The notes under the pieces were generated by a model that searched no databases, had not been told where the DNA came from, and saw nothing but the letters and a program-made list of their open reading frames with translations. The position numbers and the translations under genes are program-made. DNA of 51,717 bases from Gammaproteobacteria bacterium (GTDB lineage: Bacteria; Pseudomonadota; Gammaproteobacteria; Enterobacterales; GCA-2746155), in NCBI GenBank assembly GCA_030589945.1, contig JAUUZN010000008.1, forward strand, positions 1 to 51,717. The letters are read 5' to 3'. Numbering within the stretch: position 1 is the stretch's first letter; each line of letters opens with the position of its first letter. Of the stretch, positions 20,501-31,741 are shown one piece after another.

Positions 20501-21091
20501 ATGAACACTGAAAGCACTCAACAATTGAAAACTCAGCTTCGAGCCCAGACGCGACAACAACGACAGCACTTATCTGATACTGACGCGGATCACTTTGATA
20601 AACAGCTTGCTGCTCAATTTAGCCAACATGACTCGCTCAAAACATTAAAAAATATTGCCCTTTACCTTTCTCAAGATAACGAGATTGGCACCGAACACCT
20701 TTGCCAGTTGCTCTTTAAAATTAACCGTAATTTGTATCTACCTAAATTATTTACCAATGGCCATAAACAGCTCAATTTTTGTCAATACTTACAGACGAGC
20801 AAGATGGTTAATAACCGTTACGGTATTGCTGAACCTGAAAAAAACAATTTTATTGATGTGGCTGATCTTGATCTAATATTGATGCCACTGACAGCCTTTG
20901 ATGCTGCTGGGAATCGTCTTGGCATGGGCGGCGGTTATTATGACCGAACCCTTGGTGCGAACAATCACAGCAACACCTTAATTGTCGGATTAGCCTATGA
21001 TTTCCAAGAGGTTAAATCCTGTCCAGTAGAACCCTTTGACCAACAGATACAAATGGTTCTAACACCCACCCAACTTATTGATTTTCGATAG
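20501..21091 (+). CDS. fau: 5-formyltetrahydrofolate cyclo-ligase
   Basis: [29 protein letters not shown] motif. Confidence 0.92.
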   Translation: MNTESTQQLKTQLRAQTRQQRQHLSDTDADHFDKQLAAQFSQHDSLKTLKNIALYLSQDNEIGTEHLCQLLFKINRNLYLPKLFTNGHKQLNFCQYLQTSKMVNNRYGIAEPEKNNFIDVADLDLILMPLTAFDAAGNRLGMGGGYYDRTLGANNHSNTLIVGLAYDFQEVKSCPVEPFDQQIQMVLTPTQLIDFR

Positions 21092-21101
21092 GAGACAACA
21101 A

Positions 21102-21764
21102 ATGTCTGCACAGGATGAAAAAAGAAATGCTGCCGAAGCGGCGGTAAAGTACATAGAAGAAAATACCATTGTTGGAGTCGGTACTGGTTCCACTGTCAAT
21201 TGTTTCATCGATGCGCTTGAACCCATAAAGCACCTCATTGATGGCGCAGTTTCTTCTTCTGTTGCATCCACCGAGCGGCTAGAAGCCATGGGTATTCGAG
21301 TTTATGATCTCAACACTGTGGATCATATTCCCGTCTACGTAGATGGTGCAGATGAGTCCGATGCAGGGCTTAATCTCATCAAGGGTGGCGGTGGCGCTTT
21401 AACACGCGAAAAAATTATCACCGCCGTTGCACAGAAGTTCATCTGTATAGCGGATCAATCGAAACTCGTTCCAGTTATGGGTGCATTCCCACTGCCCATT
21501 GAAGTGATCCCGATGGCACGAAGTTACGTTGCTCGTGAGCTTGTAAAGTTGGGTGGAGATCCTGTTTACCGAGACGGCTTTAAAACTGACAATGGTAATA
21601 TAATTTTAGATATCCACGGTCTTCAAATTACTGATCCGAAAGGACTTGAGACCGCCATTAACCAAATTACCGGCGTCGTCACCAACGGATTATTTGCTCA
21701 CCGAGGAGCCGATGTATTGCTACTTGGTCGAGGTGATGACGTTGAAACTGTTTTGCCACAGTAG
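21102..21764 (+). CDS. rpiA: Ribose-5-phosphate isomerase A
   Basis: [42 protein letters not shown]. Confidence 0.95.
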   Translation: MSAQDEKRNAAEAAVKYIEENTIVGVGTGSTVNCFIDALEPIKHLIDGAVSSSVASTERLEAMGIRVYDLNTVDHIPVYVDGADESDAGLNLIKGGGGALTREKIITAVAQKFICIADQSKLVPVMGAFPLPIEVIPMARSYVARELVKLGGDPVYRDGFKTDNGNIILDIHGLQITDPKGLETAINQITGVVTNGLFAHRGADVLLLGRGDDVETVLPQ

Positions 21765-21815
21765 TTATTCTGTGAACTACCACAATCAATTTAAAGATAT
21801 TTTTGGAGAAAATAA

Positions 21816-23048
21816 ATGACCATTATCAAATCACTTGATAAAGACAAAATCAAAATTTTGCTACTCGAAGGTGTTCATCAAAGCGCTGTCGAATATCTCA
21901 ATTCACAGGGCTATCACAATATTCAATATGAAAAAAAAGCACTTCCAGACGACGCGCTAGCTGAGGCGATCAAGGATGCCCATTTTCTTGGCCTTCGTTC
22001 GCGAACCCAAGTTACAAAAGAGGTTCTTGATGGCGCACAAAAACTCAGTGCCATTGGTTGTTTTTGTATTGGAACTAATCAGGTCAATCTCAGCGAATGT
22101 CAAAGGCGTGGTATTCCGGTGTTTAATGCGCCCTTTGCCAATACCCGCTCCGTGGCAGAATTAGTGCTGGCTGAAATCATCCTAATGCTTCGCGGTGTAC
22201 CAGAAAAAAATGCTGTGGCTCACCGTGGCGGCTGGTTAAAATCAGCAGTTGGCTCCTATGAAACGAGAGGAAAAATTCTTGGCATCATTGGCTATGGTCA
22301 TATTGGAACTCAATTAGGAATACTTGCTGAAAATCTCGGTATGAAAGTTTATTTTTATGACATCAATAATAAGCTTTCTCTCGGTAATTCAACCCCTTGC
22401 GAAAGTCTCGATGAGCTACTTAAGGTCTCAGATGTAGTCTCACTGCACGTTCCTGAAACTGAGCAAACGCGCATGATGATTGCTGACGCGCAATTGCAAA
22501 TGATGAAGGTGGGTTCAATTCTTGTGAATGCTTCAAGAGGAACGGTTGTAGATATTGATGCCCTCTCGTCTGCGCTTAAAAATAAACAACTTGTTGGTGC
22601 GGCAATTGACGTATTCCCAACCGAGCCAAAGTCAAATAACGACGAGTTTATTTCTCCTCTGCGGGATTTTGATAATGTGATACTCACCCCTCATGTGGGA
22701 GGTAGTACCCAGGAAGCTCAATATGCCATTGGTCTTGAAGTCTCTGAAAAAATTGTTCGTTACTCAGATAATGGCTCTACATCCAGTGCTGTAAACTTCC
22801 CTGAGGTGAGTTTACCAGAACACAAAAATAGTCATCGTGTGTTTCATATTCATCATAATGAACCTGGTATCTTGGTGCAGATCAATAAAATATTTACTCA
22901 AAAAAATGTCAATATTTTCTCTCAATATCTGCAAACAACTGGTGAAACTGGGTATGTTGTAACCGATGTTGATGATGGTTGGGATCAGGCTGCTCTTGAA
23001 GATTTAAAGGCTATTAAAGGGACTATACGGACTCGGATTCTTTATTAA
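21816..23048 (+). CDS. serA: D-3-phosphoglycerate dehydrogenase
   Basis: GRTRGKILGIIGYGHIGTQLGILAE-type motif (TRGKILGIIGYGHIGTQ), IGTNQVNL, C-terminal ACT domain. Confidence 0.95.
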   Translation: MTIIKSLDKDKIKILLLEGVHQSAVEYLNSQGYHNIQYEKKALPDDALAEAIKDAHFLGLRSRTQVTKEVLDGAQKLSAIGCFCIGTNQVNLSECQRRGIPVFNAPFANTRSVAELVLAEIILMLRGVPEKNAVAHRGGWLKSAVGSYETRGKILGIIGYGHIGTQLGILAENLGMKVYFYDINNKLSLGNSTPCESLDELLKVSDVVSLHVPETEQTRMMIADAQLQMMKVGSILVNASRGTVVDIDALSSALKNKQLVGAAIDVFPTEPKSNNDEFISPLRDFDNVILTPHVGGSTQEAQYAIGLEVSEKIVRYSDNGSTSSAVNFPEVSLPEHKNSHRVFHIHHNEPGILVQINKIFTQKNVNIFSQYLQTTGETGYVVTDVDDGWDQAALEDLKAIKGTIRTRILY

Positions 23049-23050
23049 CT

Positions 23051-23170
23051 TCTGTTGTTAACGGTGCCTTAGAACATTTTGATTCTGTTGTTAACGGCAC
23101 AGACGGTGTCTTAGAACATTTTGGTTATGTTGTTAACGGCCCAACCGGTGTCATAAAATATTTTGTTGGA
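23051..23170. repeat. Three diverged direct repeats starting TNTGTTGTTAACGG after serA
   Basis: Units at about 23051, 23084 and 23126, sharing TGTTGTTAACGG...TTAGAACATTTTG or its variant. Confidence 0.8.
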
Positions 23171-23321
23171 CGCCGTGAAAACATCCATGTTGGCTTCGCT
23201 GCTGCGTCCTGCAGCAGAGACCAACATAATATTTTATGACACCGGCTGGGCCTAAATTAGCTTTCGTTTTAACTTGAAATTAATTTAAGACACCATCTGC
23301 GCCTAAATGAGCTTTCGTTTT
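23084..23321. repeat. Palindromic element copy B with nested arms
   Basis: 23096-23113 pairs with 23286-23303 (18 bp, 2 G-T); 23138-23169 pairs with 23221-23252 (30/32); core 23171-23222 shared with copy A. Confidence 0.9.
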
Positions 23322-23330
23322 GTCTTTAAC

Positions 23331-24395
23331 TTATTTTACGATCGGGTCTAATGAACCAGAGTCGTAGCGGGCGGTCATGTTTTCAAGACTGATTGGCTTT
23401 ATCTTGCTGGCGTTACCTGCGCAGTTAAAGGCTTCGTATCTTGATTTACAGATACCCATCATTGCATCCGTTGACGCCTGTAGGAATTTTCTAGGGTCAA
23501 AGTTTGATGGATTTTCCACTAGGAACTTTCTTACTGCGCCGGTGGCTGCCATGCGTAGGTCCGTATCGATATTTACTTTTCTTACGCCGTTTTTAATGCC
23601 TTTTTGAATTTCTTCTACTGGTACACCGTAGGTCTCGCCCATTTCTCCACCATATTCATTGATGGTGGCTAACCATTCCTGTGGCACTGATGAAGAGCCG
23701 TGCATCACTAGGTGGGTGTTTGGAAGACGTTCGTGAATTTCTCGGATGCGTTGGATTGACAGGGTATCACCTGTTGGTGGACGAGTGAACTTATACGCTC
23801 CGTGACTGGTTCCTATGGCGATTGCCAGTGCGTCAACACCGGTTTTCTTTACAAAGTCTGCGGCTTCTTCAGGATCTGTTAATAATTGATCCATGGTTAA
23901 TACACCTTCCGCTCCTGAACCATCTTCTTCACCGGCCATACCGGTTTCAAGTGAACCCAAGCAACCTAGTTCTCCCTCAACGGATACTCCACAGGCATGT
24001 GACATCTCGACCGTTCTGCGCGTCACTTCAACATTGTATTCATAACTTGAAGGGGTTTTCATATCGGCTTCAAGAGAACCATCCATCATCACTGATGAAA
24101 AGCCCATTTGAATAGACTGTTGGCATATTGCTGGAGAAGCTCCGTGATCCTGATGCATGCATACTGGAATGTGTGGCCACTCTTCAATGGAGGCAAGAAT
24201 TAAATGGCGTAAGAAGTTTGCACCCGCATAAGAACGTGCACCTGCAGAAGCCTGGACAATAACTGGAGAATCCGTTGCATCAGCGGCTTCCATCACAGCT
24301 CTCATTTGTTCGAGGTTATTTACATTAAATGCCGGTACGCCATATTCGTTTTCAGCAGCGTGATCGAGCATTTGTCGCATTGAAATTAGTGCCAT
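23331..24395 (-). CDS. fba: Class II fructose-1,6-bisphosphate aldolase
   Basis: [36 protein letters not shown]. Confidence 0.95.
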   Translation of the reverse strand: MALISMRQMLDHAAENEYGVPAFNVNNLEQMRAVMEAADATDSPVIVQASAGARSYAGANFLRHLILASIEEWPHIPVCMHQDHGASPAICQQSIQMGFSSVMMDGSLEADMKTPSSYEYNVEVTRRTVEMSHACGVSVEGELGCLGSLETGMAGEEDGSGAEGVLTMDQLLTDPEEAADFVKKTGVDALAIAIGTSHGAYKFTRPPTGDTLSIQRIREIHERLPNTHLVMHGSSSVPQEWLATINEYGGEMGETYGVPVEEIQKGIKNGVRKVNIDTDLRMAATGAVRKFLVENPSNFDPRKFLQASTDAMMGICKSRYEAFNCAGNASKIKPISLENMTARYDSGSLDPIVK

Positions 24396-24445
24396 CTTAA
24401 TCTCTCCTAAGTTTTACGCCGACATTATTAATCTTGCTGTCGATG

Positions 24446-25618
24446 TTAATTGTTCTGTTTGAGTATTTCTACTGCGGGAAGTGGTTTGCCTTCAACAAAT
24501 TCTAAAAAGGCTCCACCACCGGTAGAAATGTATGAAATCTGTTCTGTAATTCCATATTTATCAATTGCAGCAATGGTATCGCCACCGCCGGCAATTGAAA
24601 ATCCTTGGTTTTTAGCAATTGCTGTTGCAACAGCCTTGGTGCCACCGCCAAATTGATCAAATTCAAAAACGCCTACGGGGCCGTTCCAGATAATCGTTTT
24701 CGCTTTGCTTAAAATTTCTTCAAGATCGGCAGCAGAATTGGGACCGATGTCAAAAATCATATCGTCAGAGGCAACATCCGTCGCCGGAATTGTTGTTGCT
24801 GCTGTTGATTCAGAAAATTCTTTACCGACAACCACATCCGTAGGTATTGGAATGGTTGCTCCTCGTGCAGAGGCTTTTGCCATAATTCTTTTTGCTTCGT
24901 CAACTAAATCCATTTCTACCAATGAATTTCCAATCGCTAGCCCTGAGGCTGCCATAAATGTATTCGCAATGCCGCCACCGACAATTAATTGATCAACCTT
25001 GTCCATCAATGAATCGAGGACCGAGAGTTTTGTTGAAACCTTTGAACCACCAACAATTGCGACCATTGGTTTTTCTGGATTATCCAACGCCTTAGCCAGC
25101 GCGTTGAGCTCTTTGCTAAGTAATAATCCTGCACAGGCGGTCGGTGCATATTTAGCAACTCCGTGGGTCGAAGCATGGGCTCGATGGGCTGTACCGAATG
25201 CATCATTGACAAAAATGTCACACAGGGCAGCCATTTTCTTTGAAAGCTGCTCATCATTGGCTTTTTCACCCACATTGCCACGTACATTTTCAAACAGAAC
25301 CAGTTCACCCGCTGCTGTTTGGACACCGTTAAGGTAATCAGTGGCTAATGTTACTTTCTCATCAATGAGTGTCGCAAGATGATTGGCAATGGGTCGCAAT
25401 GAGTCATCTTCCGTCAAAGCGCCTTCAGTGGGACGACCACGATGTGACATCACCATTAATTGCGCGCCCGCATCAAGGGCAAGTTTGATGGTGGGTAATG
25501 CAGCTTGAATTCGAATGTCCGATGTTACTTTACCGTCCTTTACTGGGACGTTAAAATCAACACGAATTAAAACACGTTTATTGGCCAGATCTAACTCATT
25601 GATGTTGATAATCGACAT
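24446..25618 (-). CDS. pgk: Phosphoglycerate kinase
   Basis: [27 protein letters not shown]. Confidence 0.97.
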   Translation of the reverse strand: MSIININELDLANKRVLIRVDFNVPVKDGKVTSDIRIQAALPTIKLALDAGAQLMVMSHRGRPTEGALTEDDSLRPIANHLATLIDEKVTLATDYLNGVQTAAGELVLFENVRGNVGEKANDEQLSKKMAALCDIFVNDAFGTAHRAHASTHGVAKYAPTACAGLLLSKELNALAKALDNPEKPMVAIVGGSKVSTKLSVLDSLMDKVDQLIVGGGIANTFMAASGLAIGNSLVEMDLVDEAKRIMAKASARGATIPIPTDVVVGKEFSESTAATTIPATDVASDDMIFDIGPNSAADLEEILSKAKTIIWNGPVGVFEFDQFGGGTKAVATAIAKNQGFSIAGGGDTIAAIDKYGITEQISYISTGGGAFLEFVEGKPLPAVEILKQNN

Positions 25619-25633
25619 TCGAAATACTCCAGA

Positions 25634-26632
25634 CTAGGCTTCCATCATGGCAATTGCGGTGTCGAGCATACGAACTGAGAAACCCCATTCGTTGTCATAC
25701 CAGGCAGTCACTTTAACTAAATCGTCGGCAGCTCGAGTTAATGTTGCATCAAAGATGGAAGATGCTGGATGATGATTAAAATCCGTTGAAACAAGCTGTT
25801 CTTCAGTATACTCAAGCACACCATCGCCCGCTGCCTCTTTCATGATAGCGTTAACCTCATCAATGGTTGTAGGGCGAAAGGATTTAAATGTCAAATCGAC
25901 ACAGGATACATTGATGGTCGGTACGCGCATTGCGTACCCATCGAGATGGCCGTTCAGTTCAGGCAATACTAAGCCTACTGCCTTGGCTGCTCCAGATTTT
26001 GTCGGAATAACGGACATTGCTGCTGCTCTAGCGCGTCGTCTGTCAGTGTGATAGTTATCAATGATTTTCTGATCATTGGTATAAGCATGAATCGTTGTCA
26101 TAAGGCCACTGACTATACCAAGCTTTTCGTGAAGAGGCTTCACCATCGGAGCTAAGCAATTTGTTGTACAAGAGGCGTTCGATACTACGGTATGCTCAGG
26201 ACGTAACACATGGTGATTAACTCCAAAAACAACCGTCGCATCTATATCATTGGCACCCGGTGCAGAAATAAGTACTTTCTTAGCTCCGCCTTTAAGATGC
26301 TGAGCGTTCTCAGCCTGGGTTTTAAACTTTCCTGTACATTCAAAAACGACATCAACGTCTTCTTCGCCCCAGGGTAAATTTGCTGGATTTCGATCAGCAA
26401 ACATTTTGATGCGATCACCATTAACAGTGATATGCGTGTCATCACAGGTAACGTCAGCATTAAAGCGACCATGGGTTGTATCATATTTAAGCAAATGAAC
26501 ATCATCATCCAAAGGATGTGATGAATTGATGGCGACAACTTTAATACGATCACCATAATCATGATCATAAATTGCTCTTAATGCACATCGTCCGATGCGC
26601 CCCAAACCGTTAATCCCAACTCGTATCGTCAT
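25634..26632 (-). CDS. gap: Glyceraldehyde-3-phosphate dehydrogenase, type I
   Basis: [23 protein letters not shown] active site. Confidence 0.95.
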   Translation of the reverse strand: MTIRVGINGLGRIGRCALRAIYDHDYGDRIKVVAINSSHPLDDDVHLLKYDTTHGRFNADVTCDDTHITVNGDRIKMFADRNPANLPWGEEDVDVVFECTGKFKTQAENAQHLKGGAKKVLISAPGANDIDATVVFGVNHHVLRPEHTVVSNASCTTNCLAPMVKPLHEKLGIVSGLMTTIHAYTNDQKIIDNYHTDRRRARAAAMSVIPTKSGAAKAVGLVLPELNGHLDGYAMRVPTINVSCVDLTFKSFRPTTIDEVNAIMKEAAGDGVLEYTEEQLVSTDFNHHPASSIFDATLTRAADDLVKVTAWYDNEWGFSVRMLDTAIAMMEA

Positions 26633-26666
26633 TTTCTTACTCCAATTCTTAAATCAGTTCTGTTCT

Positions 26667-26702
26667 GTAGCCGTTCTACAATTCTGTTAAGTAGCCGTTC
26701 TA
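26667..26702. repeat. Direct repeat of GTAGCCGTTCTA (two copies) at the tkt stop codon
   Basis: Copies at 26667-26678 and 26691-26702; the second contains the tkt TAG stop (minus strand TAGAACGGCTAC). Confidence 0.8.
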
Positions 26703-28697
26703 AGCAAGTAGCTCTTCAGCCTGCTCAACAACATTTTCAACCGTAAATCCAAAGTGTTCAAATAATACATTGCCCGGTGCAGATTCACCAAAGGTATCCA
26801 TTGCAATAACTCGACCCGTTAGTCCCGTGTAACGGTACCAAAGACCAGGATGCCCCGCTTCAATAGCGATTCGATTAGTTACAGCACTTGGCAATACAGA
26901 TTCTTTATATTCTGCAGACTGTTTTTCGTACTCTTCATGGCAAGGTAATGAAACCATACGCACCTTATGACCCTTCGCAGTCAAGGCTGCTGCGGATTCC
27001 ATTGCAAGCCCCACTTCTGATCCTGTTGATATAATGATTATTTCAGGCTCGCCTTCACAATCACTGAGGATGTAACCACCCTTATAGATATTATCAATTT
27101 GCTGTTGAGTTCTATTCTGGTGACTCAAGGTTTGACGTGAGAAGATGAGTGCAGAAGGTCCATCTTTTCGTGCTACAGCGCTGTGCCACGCAACCGCAGA
27201 CTCCACTGTATCGGAAGGTCTCCAAGTATTGAGGTTCGGTGTGCTTCTCAGACTCGCCACCTGTTCAACAGGCTGATGAGTTGGGCCATCTTCACCTACA
27301 CCGATTGAATCGTGTGTGTAGACAAAAATGGTACGAAGTTTCATCAACGCAGCCATGCGAACGGCATTCCGTGCATATTCCATGAACATCAAAAAGGTGC
27401 CGCCGTAGGGAATGAATCCACCGTGTAAGGTGATGCCGTTCATAATGGCTGACATAGCAAACTCACGCACGCCATAATTGATGTAATTGCCATCAAAGTC
27501 TGTCGCCGTGATAGGTTTTGAGTTTTTCCATTTTGTTAGGTTAGAGCCTGCTAAATCTGCTGAGCCGCCCAATAATTCAGGAAGTAGTGGGCCAAGAACC
27601 TGAAGAGAATTTTCTGACGCTTTACGCGATGCGATATCAGCGCCGTCATCAGCAAGTTGCTTAATAAAATCTTGCATGTTTTGGTCAAAATCTTTGGGTA
27701 GGTCGCCGTTTAGTCGTCGTTTCAATTCATCCGCTGCTTGAGGGTTAGCTTCTGAATAGGCAATAAACCGGTCATTCCATTGTTGCTCACTGGCACTGCC
27801 TTTTTCTCTACAATCCCACTCAGCATAGATTTCTTCAGGGATTTCAAAATCACCATATTTCCAACCGAGTTTTTCACGAGTCGCAATGATTTCTTCAGGT
27901 CCAAGAGGGGCGCCGTGACAATTGTGTGTTCCTGCCTTATTTGGAGAGCCAAATCCAATGACTGTTTTACAACAAATCATCGTTGGTTTATTCGTTTCTG
28001 CCTTTGCAGCTTCTATTGCTGCATTTATTGCGCTCGCATCATGACCGTCAACATCTCGAATGACATGCCAGCCGTATGACTCGAAGCGCATGCCAGTATC
28101 ATCGGTGAACCAACCTTCAACCTCACCGTCAATTGAAATGCCATTGTCATCCCAGAAGCAAATGAGTTTACCAAGACCTAAGGTACCAGCAAGTGAGCAG
28201 GCTTCATGGGAAATACCTTCCATTAAACAACCATCACCCAAAAAGACGTAGGTGTTGTGATCAATCAGGTTAAAACGCTCTGTGTTATAGCGCGCTGCAA
28301 GCATTTTTTCACCAATTGCAAATCCAACAGCATTGGTGATCCCCTGTCCTAATGGTCCAGTTGTGGTTTCAATACCAGCGGTATAACCGTGCTCTGGATG
28401 CCCTGGGGTTTTTGAATCTAGGGTTCTAAAACTTTTTAAATCATCAATGGTCAGAGGATAGCCTGTGAGATGAAGCAACGAGTAGATGAGCATGGAGCCG
28501 TGTCCATTAGACAGTACAAAACGGTCTCGATTCACCCAATCTGGGTTATTTGGACTATGCTGTAGATGGTCTCGCCAGAGGACTTCGGCAATATCAGCCA
28601 TACCCATAGGTGCGCCAGGGTGACCTGAATTAGCCTTCTGTACCGCGTCCATACTTAGTGCTCTAATTGCGTTAGCTCGATCCTGTCTTGTAGACAT
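26700..28697 (-). CDS. tkt: Transketolase
   Basis: [38 protein letters not shown]. Confidence 0.96.
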   Translation of the reverse strand: MSTRQDRANAIRALSMDAVQKANSGHPGAPMGMADIAEVLWRDHLQHSPNNPDWVNRDRFVLSNGHGSMLIYSLLHLTGYPLTIDDLKSFRTLDSKTPGHPEHGYTAGIETTTGPLGQGITNAVGFAIGEKMLAARYNTERFNLIDHNTYVFLGDGCLMEGISHEACSLAGTLGLGKLICFWDDNGISIDGEVEGWFTDDTGMRFESYGWHVIRDVDGHDASAINAAIEAAKAETNKPTMICCKTVIGFGSPNKAGTHNCHGAPLGPEEIIATREKLGWKYGDFEIPEEIYAEWDCREKGSASEQQWNDRFIAYSEANPQAADELKRRLNGDLPKDFDQNMQDFIKQLADDGADIASRKASENSLQVLGPLLPELLGGSADLAGSNLTKWKNSKPITATDFDGNYINYGVREFAMSAIMNGITLHGGFIPYGGTFLMFMEYARNAVRMAALMKLRTIFVYTHDSIGVGEDGPTHQPVEQVASLRSTPNLNTWRPSDTVESAVAWHSAVARKDGPSALIFSRQTLSHQNRTQQQIDNIYKGGYILSDCEGEPEIIIISTGSEVGLAMESAAALTAKGHKVRMVSLPCHEEYEKQSAEYKESVLPSAVTNRIAIEAGHPGLWYRYTGLTGRVIAMDTFGESAPGNVLFEHFGFTVENVVEQAEELLA

Positions 28698-28953
28698 AAT
28701 TCTCTCCTCTGTACGTTAGGCAACTAGATTAATGAACCTACAATGCGCCTTGATTTCTAAAAATGGCCTCATTATACTCAGATTACATTAGTAAAAGCTA
28801 ATATTAAATGGCCGGACGGTCATTCATAGCTTTATAGCACCTAATAAAATCAAATGTTAGATACTAACTTTCACTATAACCAAATCATTTAAAATTTGTT
28901 ATCATTTATTTAATAAAAGTACAGTTTGTCGCCTTATTTAAACCGAGAAAACT

Positions 28954-30147
28954 ATGTCAGATTTCGCAAAAACCAAAGCGCTATTTCATCTACCCAAGGA
29001 TGTTATTTATCTTGATGGAAATTCTCTAGGTCCGCTACCTAAAAAAGCGACAGATAAAGTCGCTAATATGATGCAGTCTGAATGGGGTGAAATGCTCATT
29101 GGTGCGTGGAATGAGGCAAAGTGGATGGATCTGTCTAAATCGGTGGGTAATCGAATTGCCAGGTTGATCGGCGCCGAGGAAAATCATCTGATTATGGGCG
29201 ATACCTTGTCGATAAAGGTCTATCAGGCTCTAGCATCGGCACTAGAAATTAACGATGAGCGTAAAATTATTTTATCTGATACGGGTAATTTTCCATCAGA
29301 TTTATACATGGCACAAGGATTAGTAAAAACACTGAAACAGGATTACCAATTAAAACTGGTTGAACCCCATGAGGTACTCGAAAATCTCAGTACAGATATT
29401 GCCGTTTTGTTGCTCACCGAAGTCGATTATCGTACCGGTGGTAAACACAATATGGTTGAATTGACACAAAAGGCTCGAGGGATGGGTATTATCACCGTTT
29501 GGGATTTAGCCCATTCAGCGGGGGCGATAGAGGTCGATCTAATGGCGGCAAATGTTGATTTTGCTGTGGGATGCACTTACAAATATCTCAATGGTGGACC
29601 CGGTTCACCGGCATTTATTTATGTGGCACCACGATTTTCCCAAATTGCACAACCTGCACTTTCTGGATGGCTAGGTCATGATGCACCCTTTGACTTTGAT
29701 CTCGATTATCGTGCTGCGAATGGAATTGATCGGATGCGTGTTGGGACTCCTCCGGTGATTGCCCTTAAATGTCTAGAATCGGCACTTGATATTTGGGAAC
29801 AGGTTTCAATGGCAGACGTCCGCGCAAAGTCGATTGAATTGTCGAGCCTTTTCATTGAAGAAGTGAGGCGAAGATGCCCTACGCTTACTTTGGTAAGTCC
29901 TGAGGATCCTGCCTTACGAGGTTCTCAAGTTTCTTTTAAATTTGATCATGGTTATGCAGCCATTCGCGCTTTGATTGACCGCAAAGTCATTGGTGACTTT
30001 AGAGCTCCAAATATAATGCGCTTTGGCATCACGCCGCTTTATATTGATGAAACAGACATTATTTCAGCTGCAAAAATGATTGGAAAGGTGATTAACAATA
30101 AATTGTGGGACAGGGATGAATACCATCAGCGCGCCAATGTTACCTAA
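28954..30147 (+). CDS. kynU: Kynureninase
   Basis: YLDGNSLGPLPKKA, WDLAHSAGAIEVDL, CTYKYLNGGPGSPAFIYV. Confidence 0.93.
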   Translation: MSDFAKTKALFHLPKDVIYLDGNSLGPLPKKATDKVANMMQSEWGEMLIGAWNEAKWMDLSKSVGNRIARLIGAEENHLIMGDTLSIKVYQALASALEINDERKIILSDTGNFPSDLYMAQGLVKTLKQDYQLKLVEPHEVLENLSTDIAVLLLTEVDYRTGGKHNMVELTQKARGMGIITVWDLAHSAGAIEVDLMAANVDFAVGCTYKYLNGGPGSPAFIYVAPRFSQIAQPALSGWLGHDAPFDFDLDYRAANGIDRMRVGTPPVIALKCLESALDIWEQVSMADVRAKSIELSSLFIEEVRRRCPTLTLVSPEDPALRGSQVSFKFDHGYAAIRALIDRKVIGDFRAPNIMRFGITPLYIDETDIISAAKMIGKVINNKLWDRDEYHQRANVT

Positions 30148-30218
30148 TACTAATGTAACCTAGTACCAGTGTTACCTAGTACTAACGTCACCTAGTACCA
30201 GTGTCACCTAGTGTAAGT
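30139..30218. repeat. Five tandem 16-bp repeats (consensus about GTYACCTAGTACCAGT)
   Basis: Units at 30139, 30155, 30171, 30187 and 30203; first overlaps the kynU stop. Confidence 0.95.
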
Positions 30219-30223
30219 AGCCT

Positions 30224-31594
30224 TTAAAAAAGATTGTCGATTAACTGTTGAACACTTTTTACGGGAATAATGGTTAACCCTTCTATGGGTTTTTTAGGAG
30301 CGTTCGCCACGGGAATAATGGCTTTCTTAAAACCATGTTTAACCGCTTCACGAAGGCGCTCCATGCCGTTAGGCACGGGTCGCACTTCACCAGCCAAGCC
30401 CAATTCACCGAATATGAGTAATTCACGATCGAGTGGCCTGTCTCTCAGGGATGAAAGAATTGCAGAAAGAACGGGTAAGTCTGCACCGGTTTCCATCACC
30501 CGAACACCACCTACTACATTAAGAAAGACATCCTGATCATGGGTGCTAATTCCTCCATGTCGACTTAATACGGCAAGCAACATTGCGAGTCTGGTTTGAT
30601 CAAGACCCACAGCAATGCGTCGTGGATTTCCTAGACTACTGTCATCCACCAGCGCTTGAACCTCAACTAACAAGGGACGACTGCCTTCCCAAGTTGCAGT
30701 AACCACACTGCCCGGCACTGGCTCACCATATCCTGCTAAAAATATTGCTGAGGGGTTGAGTATTTCTTTTAAACCGCCGTCGGTCATTGCAAAAACACCC
30801 AGTTCATTCACCGCACCAAAGCGATTTTTAACCGCACGCACCACTCGATATCGAGAATCTGACTGTCCTTCAAAATATAAAACTGCATCAACCATATGTT
30901 CAAGCACCCGGGGGCCAGCCAGTGCGCCATCTTTGGTAACATGGCCCACCAAAAACACGGTGGTACCCGTCTGTTTGGCAAATCGCACAAGCTGAGCAGC
31001 ACTTTCTCTGACCTGTGCCACGCCTCCTGGGGCCGATTGAAGTTGCTCTGTATGTGTCGTTTGGATAGAATCAACCACCATGACACTTGGCTTTTCAATA
31101 CCGGCGATTGCGGTGATCCTCTCAACGGATGTTTCAGCGAGCAATCGTAACTTGTCAACAGGTAAACCCAGTCGGTGTCCTCGCAAACCTACCTGTTTTG
31201 GAGATTCCTCACCGGTGATATAGAGAACTGGACGCTCAAGACTTATCTGACAAAGGCTCTGTAGTAGCAGTGTCGATTTGCCCACTCCCGGATCACCACC
31301 AATGAGAACCACTGAACCCGGCACAATGCCACCCCCGAGTACGCGATCCATTTCTTGCATGCCGGAGGGAAATCGAGGTTCATCTTTTACATTAATCTGC
31401 GACAAGGTTTGCACCTTTGCCTGCTCACCACTATAGCCCTTAAATCGTGGAGACTGTGGTTTGTCAGTGGTATTAACCGATTCTTCAAGGGTATTCCAAG
31501 CGCCACAATCTGAACACTGACCGCTCCATTTATTATGCTCGGTACCACATTCTAGACAGTTGAAAATAACTTTTACTTTTGCCATCTGGCTCAT
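30224..31594 (-). CDS. radA: DNA repair protein RadA/Sms
   Basis: CxxCG zinc finger, GGDPGVGKSTLLLQ Walker A, KNRFG motif. Confidence 0.96.
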   Translation of the reverse strand: MSQMAKVKVIFNCLECGTEHNKWSGQCSDCGAWNTLEESVNTTDKPQSPRFKGYSGEQAKVQTLSQINVKDEPRFPSGMQEMDRVLGGGIVPGSVVLIGGDPGVGKSTLLLQSLCQISLERPVLYITGEESPKQVGLRGHRLGLPVDKLRLLAETSVERITAIAGIEKPSVMVVDSIQTTHTEQLQSAPGGVAQVRESAAQLVRFAKQTGTTVFLVGHVTKDGALAGPRVLEHMVDAVLYFEGQSDSRYRVVRAVKNRFGAVNELGVFAMTDGGLKEILNPSAIFLAGYGEPVPGSVVTATWEGSRPLLVEVQALVDDSSLGNPRRIAVGLDQTRLAMLLAVLSRHGGISTHDQDVFLNVVGGVRVMETGADLPVLSAILSSLRDRPLDRELLIFGELGLAGEVRPVPNGMERLREAVKHGFKKAIIPVANAPKKPIEGLTIIPVKSVQQLIDNLF

Positions 31595-31741
31595 TTTCCT
31601 AAATACGTTTGACGATCATTCATTTAAGGCTTGCTGACCCTTGAGTAGAATTTTATTATAATGACACTCGTTTATATTACAATTAATAATAACAGTTACC
31701 TTTTATACACATTAAGGCTTAGTTCTACAGCGGAAAAACAA

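Noticed and set aside
20287-20511. 74-aa ORF in the track
   Set aside because: Overlaps the 6S RNA; sequence and synteny explain the region as ncRNA.
24999-25337. 112-aa plus-strand ORF and 106-aa alternative-frame ORF within pgk
   Set aside because: Shadow frames of pgk with no start signals or homology I recognise.
30139-30218. Possible CRISPR array
   Set aside because: 16-bp units are contiguous with no spacers and no cas genes nearby.
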